Source: an uncultured Muribaculaceae bacterium (GTDB lineage: Bacteria > Bacteroidota > Bacteroidia > Bacteroidales > Muribaculaceae). From it: a stretch of 64,000 bases of DNA. Shown here one piece after another: positions 16,204 to 24,935 of the stretch; positions within the stretch are counted from its first letter, which is position 1, and each line of letters starts with the position of its first letter. The stretch is taken from assembly GCA_910587915.1 (NCBI GenBank), contig CAJUOB010000003.1, positions 97,764 through 161,763 on the forward strand. The letters are read 5' to 3'. Under the pieces are notes generated by a model. The model saw only the letters and a program-made list of their open reading frames with translations, had not been told where the DNA came from and ran no database searches. A program made the position numbers and the translations under genes.

Positions 16204-17016
16204 ATGAACCGTATAGTTATATCGATATTCCTATTTCTTGCACTTATGGCAAATTCACAGACAACAGTAAAGCAGACCGCCGGGCGTGACGCCCTCGGGG
16301 ATTTCGCACCTAAGTTCGCCGAACTCAACGACGATGTCCTTTTTGGCGAGGTATGGAGCCGTACTGCGCAGCTGCCCCTCCGCGACCGCAGCATAGTCAC
16401 CGTCACAGCTCTTGTGAGCAGTGGTATAATCGATTCATCGCTCACATACCATCTCCGCGAGGCGAAGAAAAACGGAGTGACGCGCACAGAGATTGCCGAA
16501 ATCCTTACTCAGGTGGCATTCTATGCAGGGTGGCCAAAGGCATGGGGCGCATTCCGTCAGGCTACCGAAGTGTGGAACGATGCCGATGAAGCTGCCGCCG
16601 ATGAAAAGGAACGCTTCGCGCGGCAAATGATTTTCCCTATCGGCGAGCCAAACACTGCTTATGCCAAATATTTCGTAGGGAACAGTTATCTCGCGCAGGT
16701 GTCCGACGCTCAGGTTCCGTTTGCCAATGTCACATTCGAGCCCGGTTGCCGCAACAATTGGCACATACATCACGCCGACAATGGCGGTGGTCAGATGCTC
16801 GTGGGCGTGGCCGGTCGCGGATGGTATCAGGAAGAAGGCAAGCCGGCGCAGGAAATTCTGCCTGGAACAGTAATCCATATTCCCGCCGGTGTCAAGCACT
16901 GGCATGGGGCTGCAGCCGACAGCTGGTTTGCCCATCTTGCATTCTCGGTGCCGGGTGAGAATACGTCGAACGAATGGCTCGAACCGGTATCCGACGAGGA
17001 ATACAACGCACTCTAA
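16204..17016 (+). CDS. Exported carboxymuconolactone decarboxylase/cupin fusion protein
   Basis: A 270-residue protein with a signal peptide (about 1-18). Residues about 30-120 form a carboxymuconolactone-decarboxylase-like (AhpD-fold) domain (RDRSIVTVTALVSSG, HLREAKKNGVTRTEIAEILTQVAFYAGWPKAW), lacking the CxxC of peroxidase members. Residues about 150-260 are a cupin with the metal motif FEPGCRNNWHIHHADNGGGQMLVGVAGRGWYQEEG and HIPAGVKHWHGA. Such fusions are widespread and are often linked to HxlR or NADPH-reductase loci, but no reaction is established. Own promoter; the next gene (GH92) follows after 98 bases with its own -7 box. Confidence 0.85.
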   Translation: MNRIVISIFLFLALMANSQTTVKQTAGRDALGDFAPKFAELNDDVLFGEVWSRTAQLPLRDRSIVTVTALVSSGIIDSSLTYHLREAKKNGVTRTEIAEILTQVAFYAGWPKAWGAFRQATEVWNDADEAAADEKERFARQMIFPIGEPNTAYAKYFVGNSYLAQVSDAQVPFANVTFEPGCRNNWHIHHADNGGGQMLVGVAGRGWYQEEGKPAQEILPGTVIHIPAGVKHWHGAAADSWFAHLAFSVPGENTSNEWLEPVSDEEYNAL

Positions 17017-17083
17017 GCGCATTCTGGGCACGGGATGTACCCTTTTGGCAGAGGTCGGCACATACGGCTTCTGCCTTATTTTT

Positions 17084-17091
17084 TACTTTTG
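17084..17091 (+). promoter_or_regulatory. -7 box upstream of GH92
   Basis: TACTTTTG fits TAnnTTTG, 23 bases before the ATG at 17115; no good -33 TTG seen. Confidence 0.4.
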
Positions 17092-17114
17092 CGGAGAAAA
17101 CCAGATCATACCAC

Positions 17115-19430
17115 ATGAAAATTCTCCACAGATACGTCTGCGCCTTTTCGTGCGCCCTATCATTATTGTCGGCTACAGCCGCAGGCAAGGATTACGCGGA
17201 CTACGTCAATCCTTTTATCGGCACTACCGGTGATGGCAATACTTTTCCGGGAGCGGCACTACCTTTCGGCATGGTCAAGGTCGGACCCGACTGTGCCGAT
17301 CTGCAGTCCAACTCAGGCTATCGTCCTACGGGAGGAGTGAAGGGTTTCAGCCATACCCATGTGAGCGGCACCGGTGGCGGATGTAAATATGGAAATATAC
17401 TCATAGCACCTTTCTTTGGTAGCCGTCCTCAGCCGGGGCGTCAACTCTCGAGAGATATCGAAACAGTGTCGCCGGGTTATTTCAGTATGATTCTCGAGGA
17501 TGGAGCCGTGGAAGCCGAGATGACGGTGTCGCCTCATGCCGCTGTGCACCGGTATACTTTCCAAAGTGGCGATTCTGTGGGTATTCTTGTAGATGCGGGC
17601 AGTATACTTGGCGAGCACTATGGCTTCGGAGAGGCTCAGAATCTCATCGGCTCGGAAGTGCGTATACTATCCGACCACGAGATCGAGGGCTATTGCCGGG
17701 CCGATGGCGGCTGGAATATGGGACGCGCATATACTGTCTACTTCTATGCGTCGTTCAGTCGTCCGATGTCGTCGGCAGGTGTGTGGAAGGAAGATGAGCT
17801 GTCGGTAGGCGCTACCGAGGCTTTCGATGACGGTTCGCACACAGGGGCATGGTTCGCGTTCGATAAAGTCGACAAGCCGGTAGAGGTTCGCGTAGGAATA
17901 TCGTATCTGAGCGAGGGTAGGGCAAAGGCCAACTGTATGGCCGAGGTCGCTGGTCGCACATTCGATGAGGTGCATGCTGCTGCGCGTAGCGCCTGGAACG
18001 ATGAACTCGGCAAGGTCAGCATATCGACCGACAACAAGGATGAACTTGTCAAATTCTATACCGCACTCTACCATTCGTTCCTGCAACCTGTCGATAAAAC
18101 GGGAGAGAATGCACTCTGGAAAGGTTCTGCTCCATATTACGATGATTTTTATTGCATCTGGGATACTTTCCGGACACTTCATCCTCTTTTCACGGTGATT
18201 GCGCCCGAACGGGAAGCCGCTATTGTCAATTCTCTTATCGATATATATCGCCACGAAGGTTATATGCCCGACGGTCGTTCGGGCGACAGCAATGGCCGCA
18301 CGCAGGGTGGCAGCAATGCCGACATGGTGGTGGCTGAGGCTGTGCTTAAGGGACTGCCCGGTATCGATGGTCCTGCGGCTCTCGAGGCCATGATGAAGGA
18401 TGCCGAGGCCGATCCCGGCAACGATGCCCGTGTGCATGGCCGTGGCGGCGTGTCGGACTATAAGAAGCTCGGATACGTGTCGACCGACTATGAGCGCGGT
18501 GGTACCCGTACGCTCGAGTATGCGGCGAACGACTATGCCATAGCGCAGTGTGCGGCTATGCTCGGCCGCGATGAGCTTGCAGAACGATACTTTGCCCGTG
18601 CCAGGAATTGGGAGAACTTGTGGAAAGACATTGAATTCGAAGGTGCAAGCGGTTTCATAATGCCGCGTAAGCCCGACGGCAACTGGCATGAGGACTATCG
18701 CGAGCCGACATGGGATTACTATTCGTCGACTCCGCCGTGCCGTCTTGATATCGAACCGTTCAATAAGGTTCCTGAAAATTATCTTTCGACCGGTGCCTTT
18801 ACTCCCGGAGTGGGTGGAAATTGGGTGAATATGTTCTATGAGTCGAATTCGTGGGAATATTCATTCTATGTTCCCCACGATGTGGCTCGCCTGATGGAGC
18901 GCTGCGGAGGGCGCGAGAGATTCGTTGACCGTCTCGACCGATTCTTCAACGACGGACACTACAATATCACCAATGAGCCCGGATTTCTTACGCCTTGTCT
19001 CTACATATATGCCGGAGAGCATGCCGCGGCGGTAGACCGAATACATACGATACTTGCGAATCACTATACCACCGGGCCCGACGGACTTCCCGGCAATGAC
19101 GACTCCGGCTCGATGTCGTCGTGGTATGCTTTCCACAAAATGGGATTTTTTCCCGTGGCTGGTCAGGATGTATATCTGATAACGGCTCCACAGTTCGAGA
19201 AGGTCGACATAGCGCTTGGTAAGGGTCGGCAACTGTGCATAGAGGCTCCCGGAGTGAGCGATACACGGCGCTACATAGCGTCGGCCACTCTCAATGGCAA
19301 GCCTCTCGATCGTGCGTGGTTCACTCATGGCGAGATTGCCGACGGTGGTGTGCTGCGATTCGAAATGACCGACCGTCCCACCGGCTGGGGCTCAGGGATT
19401 CTCCCACCATCGCAGTCGGATGTAAAGTGA
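17115..19430 (+). CDS. GH92 family exo-alpha-mannosidase
   Basis: A 771-residue enzyme starting MKILHRYVCAFSCALSLLSATAAGKDYADYVNPFIGT, i.e. signal peptide then the characteristic GH92 opening (VNPFIGTTGDGNTFPGAALPFGMV, GFSHTHVSGTG). The central catalytic part includes YHSFLQP, FYCIWDTFRTLHPLFTVIAP and the C-terminal GNDDSGSMSSWYAFHKMGFFPV loop with the acidic residues of the Ca-dependent inverting mechanism. These enzymes remove alpha-mannose from N-glycans or mannans in the periplasm or at the surface. ATG 17115 is used since the open frame extends upstream into the previous gene. It precedes a GH97 gene by 34 bases, so the two form a glycan-degrading operon. Confidence 0.95.
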   Translation: MKILHRYVCAFSCALSLLSATAAGKDYADYVNPFIGTTGDGNTFPGAALPFGMVKVGPDCADLQSNSGYRPTGGVKGFSHTHVSGTGGGCKYGNILIAPFFGSRPQPGRQLSRDIETVSPGYFSMILEDGAVEAEMTVSPHAAVHRYTFQSGDSVGILVDAGSILGEHYGFGEAQNLIGSEVRILSDHEIEGYCRADGGWNMGRAYTVYFYASFSRPMSSAGVWKEDELSVGATEAFDDGSHTGAWFAFDKVDKPVEVRVGISYLSEGRAKANCMAEVAGRTFDEVHAAARSAWNDELGKVSISTDNKDELVKFYTALYHSFLQPVDKTGENALWKGSAPYYDDFYCIWDTFRTLHPLFTVIAPEREAAIVNSLIDIYRHEGYMPDGRSGDSNGRTQGGSNADMVVAEAVLKGLPGIDGPAALEAMMKDAEADPGNDARVHGRGGVSDYKKLGYVSTDYERGGTRTLEYAANDYAIAQCAAMLGRDELAERYFARARNWENLWKDIEFEGASGFIMPRKPDGNWHEDYREPTWDYYSSTPPCRLDIEPFNKVPENYLSTGAFTPGVGGNWVNMFYESNSWEYSFYVPHDVARLMERCGGRERFVDRLDRFFNDGHYNITNEPGFLTPCLYIYAGEHAAAVDRIHTILANHYTTGPDGLPGNDDSGSMSSWYAFHKMGFFPVAGQDVYLITAPQFEKVDIALGKGRQLCIEAPGVSDTRRYIASATLNGKPLDRAWFTHGEIADGGVLRFEMTDRPTGWGSGILPPSQSDVK

Positions 19431-19464
19431 AGTATAAACATATTCAAATCACAATAGATATAGC

Positions 19465-21444
19465 ATGAAAAAGATTGTTATTGCGGCTATCGGAGCTGCG
19501 CTTATGGCGTCGTGCTCCGGAAAGCCCGAAGTAAGCTCGCCCGACGGCCATATTGCCGTGAAGCTGAACCGCGCCGAAGATGGCGCCTTGTCCTATGAGG
19601 TGACGGTCGACGGCAAGCAACTCATAGCTCCCTCGGCTCTCGGATTTGTGGCCGAAGGCCTTGTGCCGGCCGCCGATGCCAAGGAGAGTGTAGCCACTTC
19701 GTCGTTCGACGAGACTTGGAGTCAGCCCTGGGGCGAGAATAAGGAAATTCGCAATAATTACCGCGAGATGGCCTATACACTCACCGACTCCTCGCTCGAG
19801 TACACTGTGCGTGTGCGTGCGTTCGACGATGGCATCGCATTCCGCTATGAATGGAAGGTGGCCGGAGTGGACACCGTAGTGGTGATGGACGAACTGACCG
19901 AATTCGCTTTTGCCGTGCCGGCTCAGTCGTGGGCTATTCCTGCCAATTTCGACACCTATGAACTGGAATACAACCATGTGGCTGTCGACAGCGTTGTCAA
20001 TGCCAACACCCCGTTCACTTTCGAGACCGACGGTGGTGTCTTCGGCTCTATCCACGAGGCTGCTCTCTACGACTTCCCCGAAATGACACTCGAGCGCATA
20101 GAAGGCAGCACCCTCAAGGCTGTGCTAGCACCTATGCCCGATGGCGTGAAGGCTCGTGTTCCCGCTGAGTTTGCTACTCCCTGGCGCAGCATACAGATCG
20201 GTGCGTCGGCTGTCGACCTCATCAATTCCGGTCTTATACTCAATCTCAACGAGCCTTCTAAAATCGCCGATACTTCGTGGATCAAGCCGCAGAAGTATGT
20301 GGGCATATGGTGGGGCATGCACCTCGGCACCATGACATGGACCATGGGTCCCCGCCACGGCGCCACAACCGAGAATGCCATCAAGTATATCGATTTCGCC
20401 GCTGCAAACAACCTTCAGGGCGTGCTCTTCGAGGGCTGGAATGAAGGCTGGGAGAACTGGGGCGGAAACCAGCATTTCGACTATATGAAGGCTTATGCCG
20501 ATTTCGATATCGACTCCATCGCCGCATATGCTGCTTCGAAGGGTATCGAACTGTGGGCGCACAACGAGACCGGCGGCAATATCCCCGAATATGAGGCAGC
20601 TCTCGACAGCACTTTAGCCTATTATCATTCGCTCGGCATTCACACTCTCAAGACGGGCTATGCCGGCGGCTATGTCGGTGGTCAGTACCACCACTCGCAG
20701 TATGGCGTGCGCCACTATCAGAAGGTGGTTGAGACCGCTGCCAAATATGAGATTATGGTCGATGCCCACGAGCCTATCAAGGAAACCGGTATACGCCGCA
20801 CATGGCCCAATATGATGACACGCGAAGGTGCCCGCGGCATGGAGTGGAATGCATGGTCGGGCGGCAACAGCGCCGACTATCTCTGCACACTGCCTTTCGT
20901 GCGCCTGCTCTCAGGTCCGATGGACTATACTCCCGGTATCTTCGACATCAACTACGACCGTGCCAAGGCCGACCCCGGACGCATTGAGTGGAATGGCCGC
21001 AACGACTATTGCAAGATCAACACCACGCTCGCACGTCAGATTGCCAACTGGGTGATTATCTACTCGCCGCTACAGATGGCTGCCGACCTTATCGAGAACT
21101 ATGAAGGCCACGAGGCGTTCCAGTTCTTCCGCGACTTCGATGCCGACTGCGACTGGTCGCGTGCTCTTCAGGGCGAAATCGGCAAATACATAGCTGTGGT
21201 GCGCCGTGCCGGCGACCGCTACTTCCTCGGAGCCGGAACCAACAGCGAGGCCCGTACCATCGAGGTGTCGCTCGACTTCCTTAAGCCCGGTGTAAGCTAC
21301 CAGGCTGCCATCTATGCCGACGATCCCGCCGGAGATGCCACCAAGGTTGCTATCGAGAAGAAGACCGTGATCTCGACCGATACTCTTACAGTGGCTATGA
21401 ATGCCGCCGGTGGTCAAGCCATCACCTTCATCCCCGCCGAGTAA
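19465..21444 (+). CDS. GH97 family alpha-glucosidase (SusB-like, inverting type probable)
   Basis: A 659-residue lipoprotein-type protein (SPII signal LMASCSGKP). N-terminal beta-sandwich (about 25-270), then the TIM barrel with VGIWWGMHLGTMTW, FEGWNEGWENWG, DAHEPIKETGIRRTWPNMMTREGARGMEWNAW and LLSGPMDYTPGIFDI, and a C-terminal beta domain. The strand that carries the Asp nucleophile in retaining members reads LKTGYAGGY here, as in SusB-type inverting members, so an inverting alpha-glucosidase is the better guess. It probably acts in the periplasm on alpha-glucosides released by neighbouring enzymes. Follows GH92 in an operon and ends at a terminator (21467). Confidence 0.93.
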   Translation: MKKIVIAAIGAALMASCSGKPEVSSPDGHIAVKLNRAEDGALSYEVTVDGKQLIAPSALGFVAEGLVPAADAKESVATSSFDETWSQPWGENKEIRNNYREMAYTLTDSSLEYTVRVRAFDDGIAFRYEWKVAGVDTVVVMDELTEFAFAVPAQSWAIPANFDTYELEYNHVAVDSVVNANTPFTFETDGGVFGSIHEAALYDFPEMTLERIEGSTLKAVLAPMPDGVKARVPAEFATPWRSIQIGASAVDLINSGLILNLNEPSKIADTSWIKPQKYVGIWWGMHLGTMTWTMGPRHGATTENAIKYIDFAAANNLQGVLFEGWNEGWENWGGNQHFDYMKAYADFDIDSIAAYAASKGIELWAHNETGGNIPEYEAALDSTLAYYHSLGIHTLKTGYAGGYVGGQYHHSQYGVRHYQKVVETAAKYEIMVDAHEPIKETGIRRTWPNMMTREGARGMEWNAWSGGNSADYLCTLPFVRLLSGPMDYTPGIFDINYDRAKADPGRIEWNGRNDYCKINTTLARQIANWVIIYSPLQMAADLIENYEGHEAFQFFRDFDADCDWSRALQGEIGKYIAVVRRAGDRYFLGAGTNSEARTIEVSLDFLKPGVSYQAAIYADDPAGDATKVAIEKKTVISTDTLTVAMNAAGGQAITFIPAE

Positions 21445-21466
21445 ATCCCCGTATATATCATCTTAA

Positions 21467-21493
21467 GGCTCGCCCATCCGGCGGGCCTTTTTT
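21467..21493 (+). terminator. Terminator after GH97
   Basis: Stem GGCTCGCC / GGCGGGCC (21467-21474, 21480-21487, one G-T pair), loop CATCC, then six T. Confidence 0.75.
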
Positions 21494-21529
21494 GTGGGCG
21501 AGTCAAGAAGCGAGTTTGCTGCACGGAAT

Positions 21530-21683
21530 GTGTGTCATCGTGTGTGATTGTGGCACCACGATGTGGCGCTTGGATGTGTCGGGTGTTGTGTACCATAGCT
21601 GCTGTCCGCGATGCGGCCCTTGCAATGGCCTACTGTTGTTTCGGCCGCTGACGCGGCGTTGTTTCTGCTGTGGTTGCCGAAGC
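21530..21683. repeat. Mosaic hairpin repeats before the immunity array
   Basis: Contains GGCACCACGATGTGGCGC, TACCATAGCTGCTGTCCGCGATGCGGCCCTTGCAATGGCCTAC and CGGCCGCTGACGCGGCG, all found at other repeat sites in the window. No gene supported. Confidence 0.75.
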
Positions 21684-21932
21684 CGTGTGGGGTGGGTGAT
21701 ACCGGGGTGCTTTGGTGGTTAATCGGCGTCCTGCGGACGCCGGGGTCAGAGTGGAGTGTGTGTCCAGGCACATCTCGCTGTGCTCGATGTACCCGGTTAT
21801 GAATAAATCGACGTCCTGCGGACGTCTCTGCCGGTGTTGGCCTACTGTTGTGTTGGCCGCTGACGCGGCGTTGCTTCTGCTGTGGTTGCTTGTGATTTTG
21901 TATGTCGGGATGGTTTGTGTATATTTGTGGTT
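21684..21932. repeat. Immunity-array spacer repeat, copy 1
   Basis: Starts with the last codons of an Imm26-type gene (reading EAVWGG stop, CGTGTGGGGTGGGTGA), then two CGTCCTGCGGACG dyads (21728 and 21810 regions), then GGCCGCTGACGCGGCG and the promoter of the next gene. Near-identical blocks recur at 22917-23129 and, without the promoter, at 24704-24853. Confidence 0.8.
21897..21927 (+). promoter_or_regulatory. Promoter inside spacer repeat, gene A1
   Basis: TTTG (21897-21900), 19 bases, TATATTTG (21920-21927), a full consensus promoter. The GTG start codon is at 21933, so the message is predicted to be leaderless or nearly so. Confidence 0.65.
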
Positions 21933-22727
21933 GTGAAGAGTTTTAAAGATATTGTGGCTGACTGGCGGCGGGAATTTCCGCTGCTGAAGCCGTATACGCC
22001 CACGTGGCTGGCTATGACAGCGGGGCCTGTGATGGTGGGTCTACGATTGACAAGATTCTACGGTATAGAATATCGTGTATATCTTGATGTATATCCGTTG
22101 TGGTCATCGCCGGATAAAATCAGTTCATGGCAATTGTTCAATATCGGCTTAACGAAGGATTTAAGGAAATCGGGTATGAGCATTGATTATGAGGACCATG
22201 ATCGCTTGTTTGGAACGGCTGCCGCGTGTGCCCATAAGTATTTTGATGTTATCTTGCAGGAAGTAATTCCGATTGAAAAATTAGAGTTATTCATAGATAC
22301 AGAAATCAGGATGTCGTTACCTGAACATCTCATTTCTTTTTGGGCTGATGTCTGCGAGTTTAAAATGGCATTGGCTGTGTATGGCGGCAGTGCGCAGATG
22401 ATAATGAATGCTAAAAACTGGATAAGAGATGAGGTTCGGTTTTGGGATGAGGATAATGTAAGGGCTTTATATTCGATGACCAAGGGTGAGTGGGTGGATG
22501 ACCTTTATGCGCGGTATGCCGACCGAGACGCATTTATGGCGCGCATAGCTGAGAATATGGCGCAGCCGCGGATTGCTCGTCTCAATAGTGCAGAGCTGGT
22601 TTATGATCCTGCGAAGATAGAGCCGTATCGCAGGGACATATGGAGTCGGATGCGGCTTTGGGTTGCTGTATTGAGGTTTCGGCTCAGGAAATTACGAATA
22701 AAAATCTATCATCGGATAAATTTGTGA
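21933..22727 (+). CDS. Immunity-array protein A1 (variable core, conserved ends), hypothetical
   Basis: A 264-residue protein with no recognised family. The first 25 residues (VKSFKDIVADWRREFPLLKPYTP) and the last about 115 (from DEVRFWDEDNVRALYSMTKGEWVDDLY to IYHRINL) are identical or nearly so to those of A2 at 23130, while the middle differs strongly. No signal peptide; the basic C-terminus (RMRLWVAVLRFRLRKLRIKIY) is amphipathic. GTG 21933 is chosen because the upstream in-frame GTG at 21882 lies before the promoter. The following gene is a deleted Imm26 copy 3 bases away. Shared ends with a variable core, and linkage to Imm26, suggest an immunity family (inference). Confidence 0.65.
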   Translation: MKSFKDIVADWRREFPLLKPYTPTWLAMTAGPVMVGLRLTRFYGIEYRVYLDVYPLWSSPDKISSWQLFNIGLTKDLRKSGMSIDYEDHDRLFGTAAACAHKYFDVILQEVIPIEKLELFIDTEIRMSLPEHLISFWADVCEFKMALAVYGGSAQMIMNAKNWIRDEVRFWDEDNVRALYSMTKGEWVDDLYARYADRDAFMARIAENMAQPRIARLNSAELVYDPAKIEPYRRDIWSRMRLWVAVLRFRLRKLRIKIYHRINL

Positions 22728-22730
22728 GGT

Positions 22731-22930
22731 ATGGCGAAAAGAGTGCAAGTGCGTATAGGCGATGTGTTCTGTGCGGAGATCGATGGAGCATTGGCGATGT
22801 GACGCGATTGTCGTTGGAATGTCCGTTGCGTAACGGGTTTTCGCTGCGGCGCGATTGCTTCGGCGAAACAAACTGGCGTCACGATGAATTTATCACCGAC
22901 ATGGATTTCGAAGCAGCGTGGGGTGGGTGA
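22731..22930 (+). pseudogene. Imm26-type gene with internal deletion
   Basis: Starts MAKRVQVRIGDVFCAEIDGA as the intact gene at 23940, then jumps after about 20 codons to the 3' end of that gene (VTRLSLECPLRNGFSLRRDCFGETNWRH) in another frame, so a stop arises at 22800-22802. About 580 bases are missing compared with the intact copy. The break falls at a GGCGA word present at both ends, as expected for short-homology deletion. Confidence 0.85.
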
Positions 22931-23129
22931 CACCGGGGAGCTTTGGTGGTTAATCGGCGTCCTGCGGACGCCGGGGGCAGGTGGGGGGTCCGGTTATGAA
23001 TAAATCGACGTCCTGCGGACGCCTCTGCCAGTGTTGGTCTACTGTTGTGTCGGCCGCTGACGCGGCGTTGCTTCTGCTGTGGTTGCTTGTGATTTTGTAT
23101 GTCGGGATGGTTTGTGTATATTTGTGGTT
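22917..23129. repeat. Immunity-array spacer repeat, copy 2
   Basis: Same order of words as copy 1: CGTGGGGTGGGTGA, two CGTCCTGCGGACG dyads, GGCCGCTGACGCGGCG, promoter. The last 90 bases are almost base-for-base identical to 21843-21932. Confidence 0.85.
23094..23124 (+). promoter_or_regulatory. Promoter inside spacer repeat, gene A2
   Basis: TTTG (23094-23097), 19 bases, TATATTTG (23117-23124); GTG start at 23130. Identical layout to the A1 promoter. Confidence 0.65.
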
Positions 23130-23936
23130 GTGAAGAGTTTTAAAGATATCGTGGCGGACTGGCGGCGGGAATTTCCGCTGCTGAAGCCGTATACACCATC
23201 GCTTATAGTAAAGCGATGCGGGCCATTCTTGGTCGGATTGAGGTTCGACAAATATTGGAATTCTGAATATAGGGTATGTCTGCAGTTCTTACCTCTCTGG
23301 CTCCCTTTTACGGATATATTGAATTGGCCGTTGTTGAATATAGAACTCCGGGAGAAGGACCGTAAGAGCGAATTCCTGCGACCGATGGATATCCGGTATG
23401 AATTGCATGACCGTGTTTTCGATAGGGCGGTGGAAGAGGCTAGGAGTCAGTTCGGTGATGTTCTTGGAGATAGGGTTGCTGTAGAGAAACTTATCCGATC
23501 TGTAGATGAGAATGCTGCGATTTCGTTTCCTGAGCACCGTCCGGCCTTTTGGAGCCATGTGTGTGAATTTAAAGTTGTCTTAGCCCTGTATTTTGATAGC
23601 CCGGAGATGATGGAAAATGCCAAAGGCTGGATAGCAGATGAGGTTCGGTTTTGGGATGAGGATAATGTAAGGGCTTTATATTCGATGACCAAGGGTGAGT
23701 GGGTGGATGACCTTTATGCGCGGTATGCCGACCGAGACGCATTTATGGCGCGCATAGCTGAGAATATGGCGCAGCCGCGGATTGCTCGTCTCAATAGTGC
23801 AGAGCTGGTTTATGATCCTGCGAAGATAGAGCCGTATCGCAGGGACATATGGAGTCGGATGCGGCTTTGGGTTGCTGTATTGAGGTTTCGGCTCAGGAAA
23901 TTACGAATAAAAATCTATCATCGGATAAATTTGTGA
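23130..23936 (+). CDS. Immunity-array protein A2 (paralogue of A1)
   Basis: A 268-residue paralogue of the protein at 21933. Both ends match it almost exactly; the core (about residues 25-165, for example LIVKRCGPFLVGLRFDKYWNSEYRV and EKLIRSVDENAAISFPEHRPAFWSHVCEFKVVLALY) is aligned but diverged, keeping positions such as VGLR, EYRV, LPEHxxxFW and VCEFK. This pattern points to diversifying or recombining cores rather than simple duplication. It is followed after 3 bases by an intact Imm26-type gene, so A and Imm26 form a two-gene cassette. Function not established. Confidence 0.65.
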   Translation: MKSFKDIVADWRREFPLLKPYTPSLIVKRCGPFLVGLRFDKYWNSEYRVCLQFLPLWLPFTDILNWPLLNIELREKDRKSEFLRPMDIRYELHDRVFDRAVEEARSQFGDVLGDRVAVEKLIRSVDENAAISFPEHRPAFWSHVCEFKVVLALYFDSPEMMENAKGWIADEVRFWDEDNVRALYSMTKGEWVDDLYARYADRDAFMARIAENMAQPRIARLNSAELVYDPAKIEPYRRDIWSRMRLWVAVLRFRLRKLRIKIYHRINL

Positions 23937-23939
23937 GGT

Positions 23940-24719
23940 ATGGCGAAAAGAGTGCAGATTAGGTTAGGCGATGTGTTCTGTGCGGAGATCGATGGGGCAT
24001 TCAAGTGCTACTTTCAGTATGTGGCTAAAGACGCAGCTCTCTTGGGCGATGCGGTGATACGTGTGTTCGACACTCATTATCCGATGGATTATGAGCCGGT
24101 GATTGATGATATAGTGAAGGATAAGGTCGCGTTCTATGCTCATACTTTGATAAGGTTTGGGCTTATCTACGATGCGTGGTATAAGATTGGGAATTCTAAA
24201 AGGATTGATTCGACGGACCTTGAGAGTCTCATCTTCGGTGTTGTCAATGACTCCGTTTGTGATTTCGAGAATAGAAAGGTTGTATTTGTAAATCCGCTGG
24301 AGAATTGGACTATATGGAAATTTAATTATGAGTTAAAAATTATTGGGGTATTACCTAAAGAATTTCATGATAAGGTTATCCCAGGTAGTATATATCCCTA
24401 TATTGAAATAGTGACCCGCATGAAATATGGATACTATAGGTATACGGATCCGATGTATTCGGTGGTGAAGCGACATCCTCGTGCAGATGTTGATAGCTTT
24501 GTGAGGACAGAAGAGGATGGAGTGGTTCGCTACTATCATTTCAAGGGGGAGTATGCGGTTCGTGAAGTGGTAGTGACCGATGGCGAGGTGACGCGATTGT
24601 CGTTGGAAAGTCCGTCGCGTAACGGGTTTTCGTTGCGGCGTGATTGTTTTGGCGAAACAAACTGGCGTCACAGCGAATTTATCACCGACACGGATTTCGA
24701 AGCCGTGTGGGGTGGGTGA
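23940..24719 (+). CDS. Imm26-family immunity protein
   Basis: A 259-residue protein beginning KRVQIRLGDVFCAEIDGAFKCYFQYVAKDAALLGDAVIRVFDTHYPMD...EIVKDKVAFYAHTLIRFGL, which matches the Imm26 pattern of Bacteroidetes (GDVF....D...KYFQYI..D...L.S.VIR.F...YP.D......I....VDFYAH). Later segments (WYKIGNS, WTIWKFNYELKIIGVLPKE, IVTRMKYGYYRYTDPMY) follow the same family. Imm26 proteins neutralise polymorphic toxins; the toxin is not in this window. No signal peptide, so cytoplasmic. It forms a cassette with A2 and is bounded on both sides by spacer repeats. Confidence 0.78.
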   Translation: MAKRVQIRLGDVFCAEIDGAFKCYFQYVAKDAALLGDAVIRVFDTHYPMDYEPVIDDIVKDKVAFYAHTLIRFGLIYDAWYKIGNSKRIDSTDLESLIFGVVNDSVCDFENRKVVFVNPLENWTIWKFNYELKIIGVLPKEFHDKVIPGSIYPYIEIVTRMKYGYYRYTDPMYSVVKRHPRADVDSFVRTEEDGVVRYYHFKGEYAVREVVVTDGEVTRLSLESPSRNGFSLRRDCFGETNWRHSEFITDTDFEAVWGG

Positions 24720-24853
24720 CACCGGGGGGCTTTGGAGGTTAATCGACGTCCTGCGGACGCCGGGGGCAGGGGGTGTATGTCCGGGCACATCTCGCTGGGC
24801 TCGATGTACCCGGTTATGAATAAATCGACGTCCTGCGGACGCCTCTGCCATGG
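24704..24853. repeat. Immunity-array spacer repeat, copy 3 (no promoter)
   Basis: Begins with the Imm26 stop region and keeps the two CGTCCTGCGGACG dyads, the CATCTCGCTG-GCTCGATGTACCCGG word and CCTCTGCC, but diverges before the GGCCGCTGACGCGGCG word and lacks the promoter; this is the right end of the array. Confidence 0.8.
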
Positions 24854-24935
24854 GTCGCTTGTGATAAATTGCTGAGGAAGTGGCGTGTACGCTCCGGACG
24901 CACAGAACGCGCGTCCCTACGATAACGTTGGTTTA

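Noticed and set aside
21684..24853. Insertion sequence or transposon as cause of the array
   Set aside because: No transposase, no terminal inverted repeats and no target duplication could be seen; direct repeats coincide with gene ends instead.
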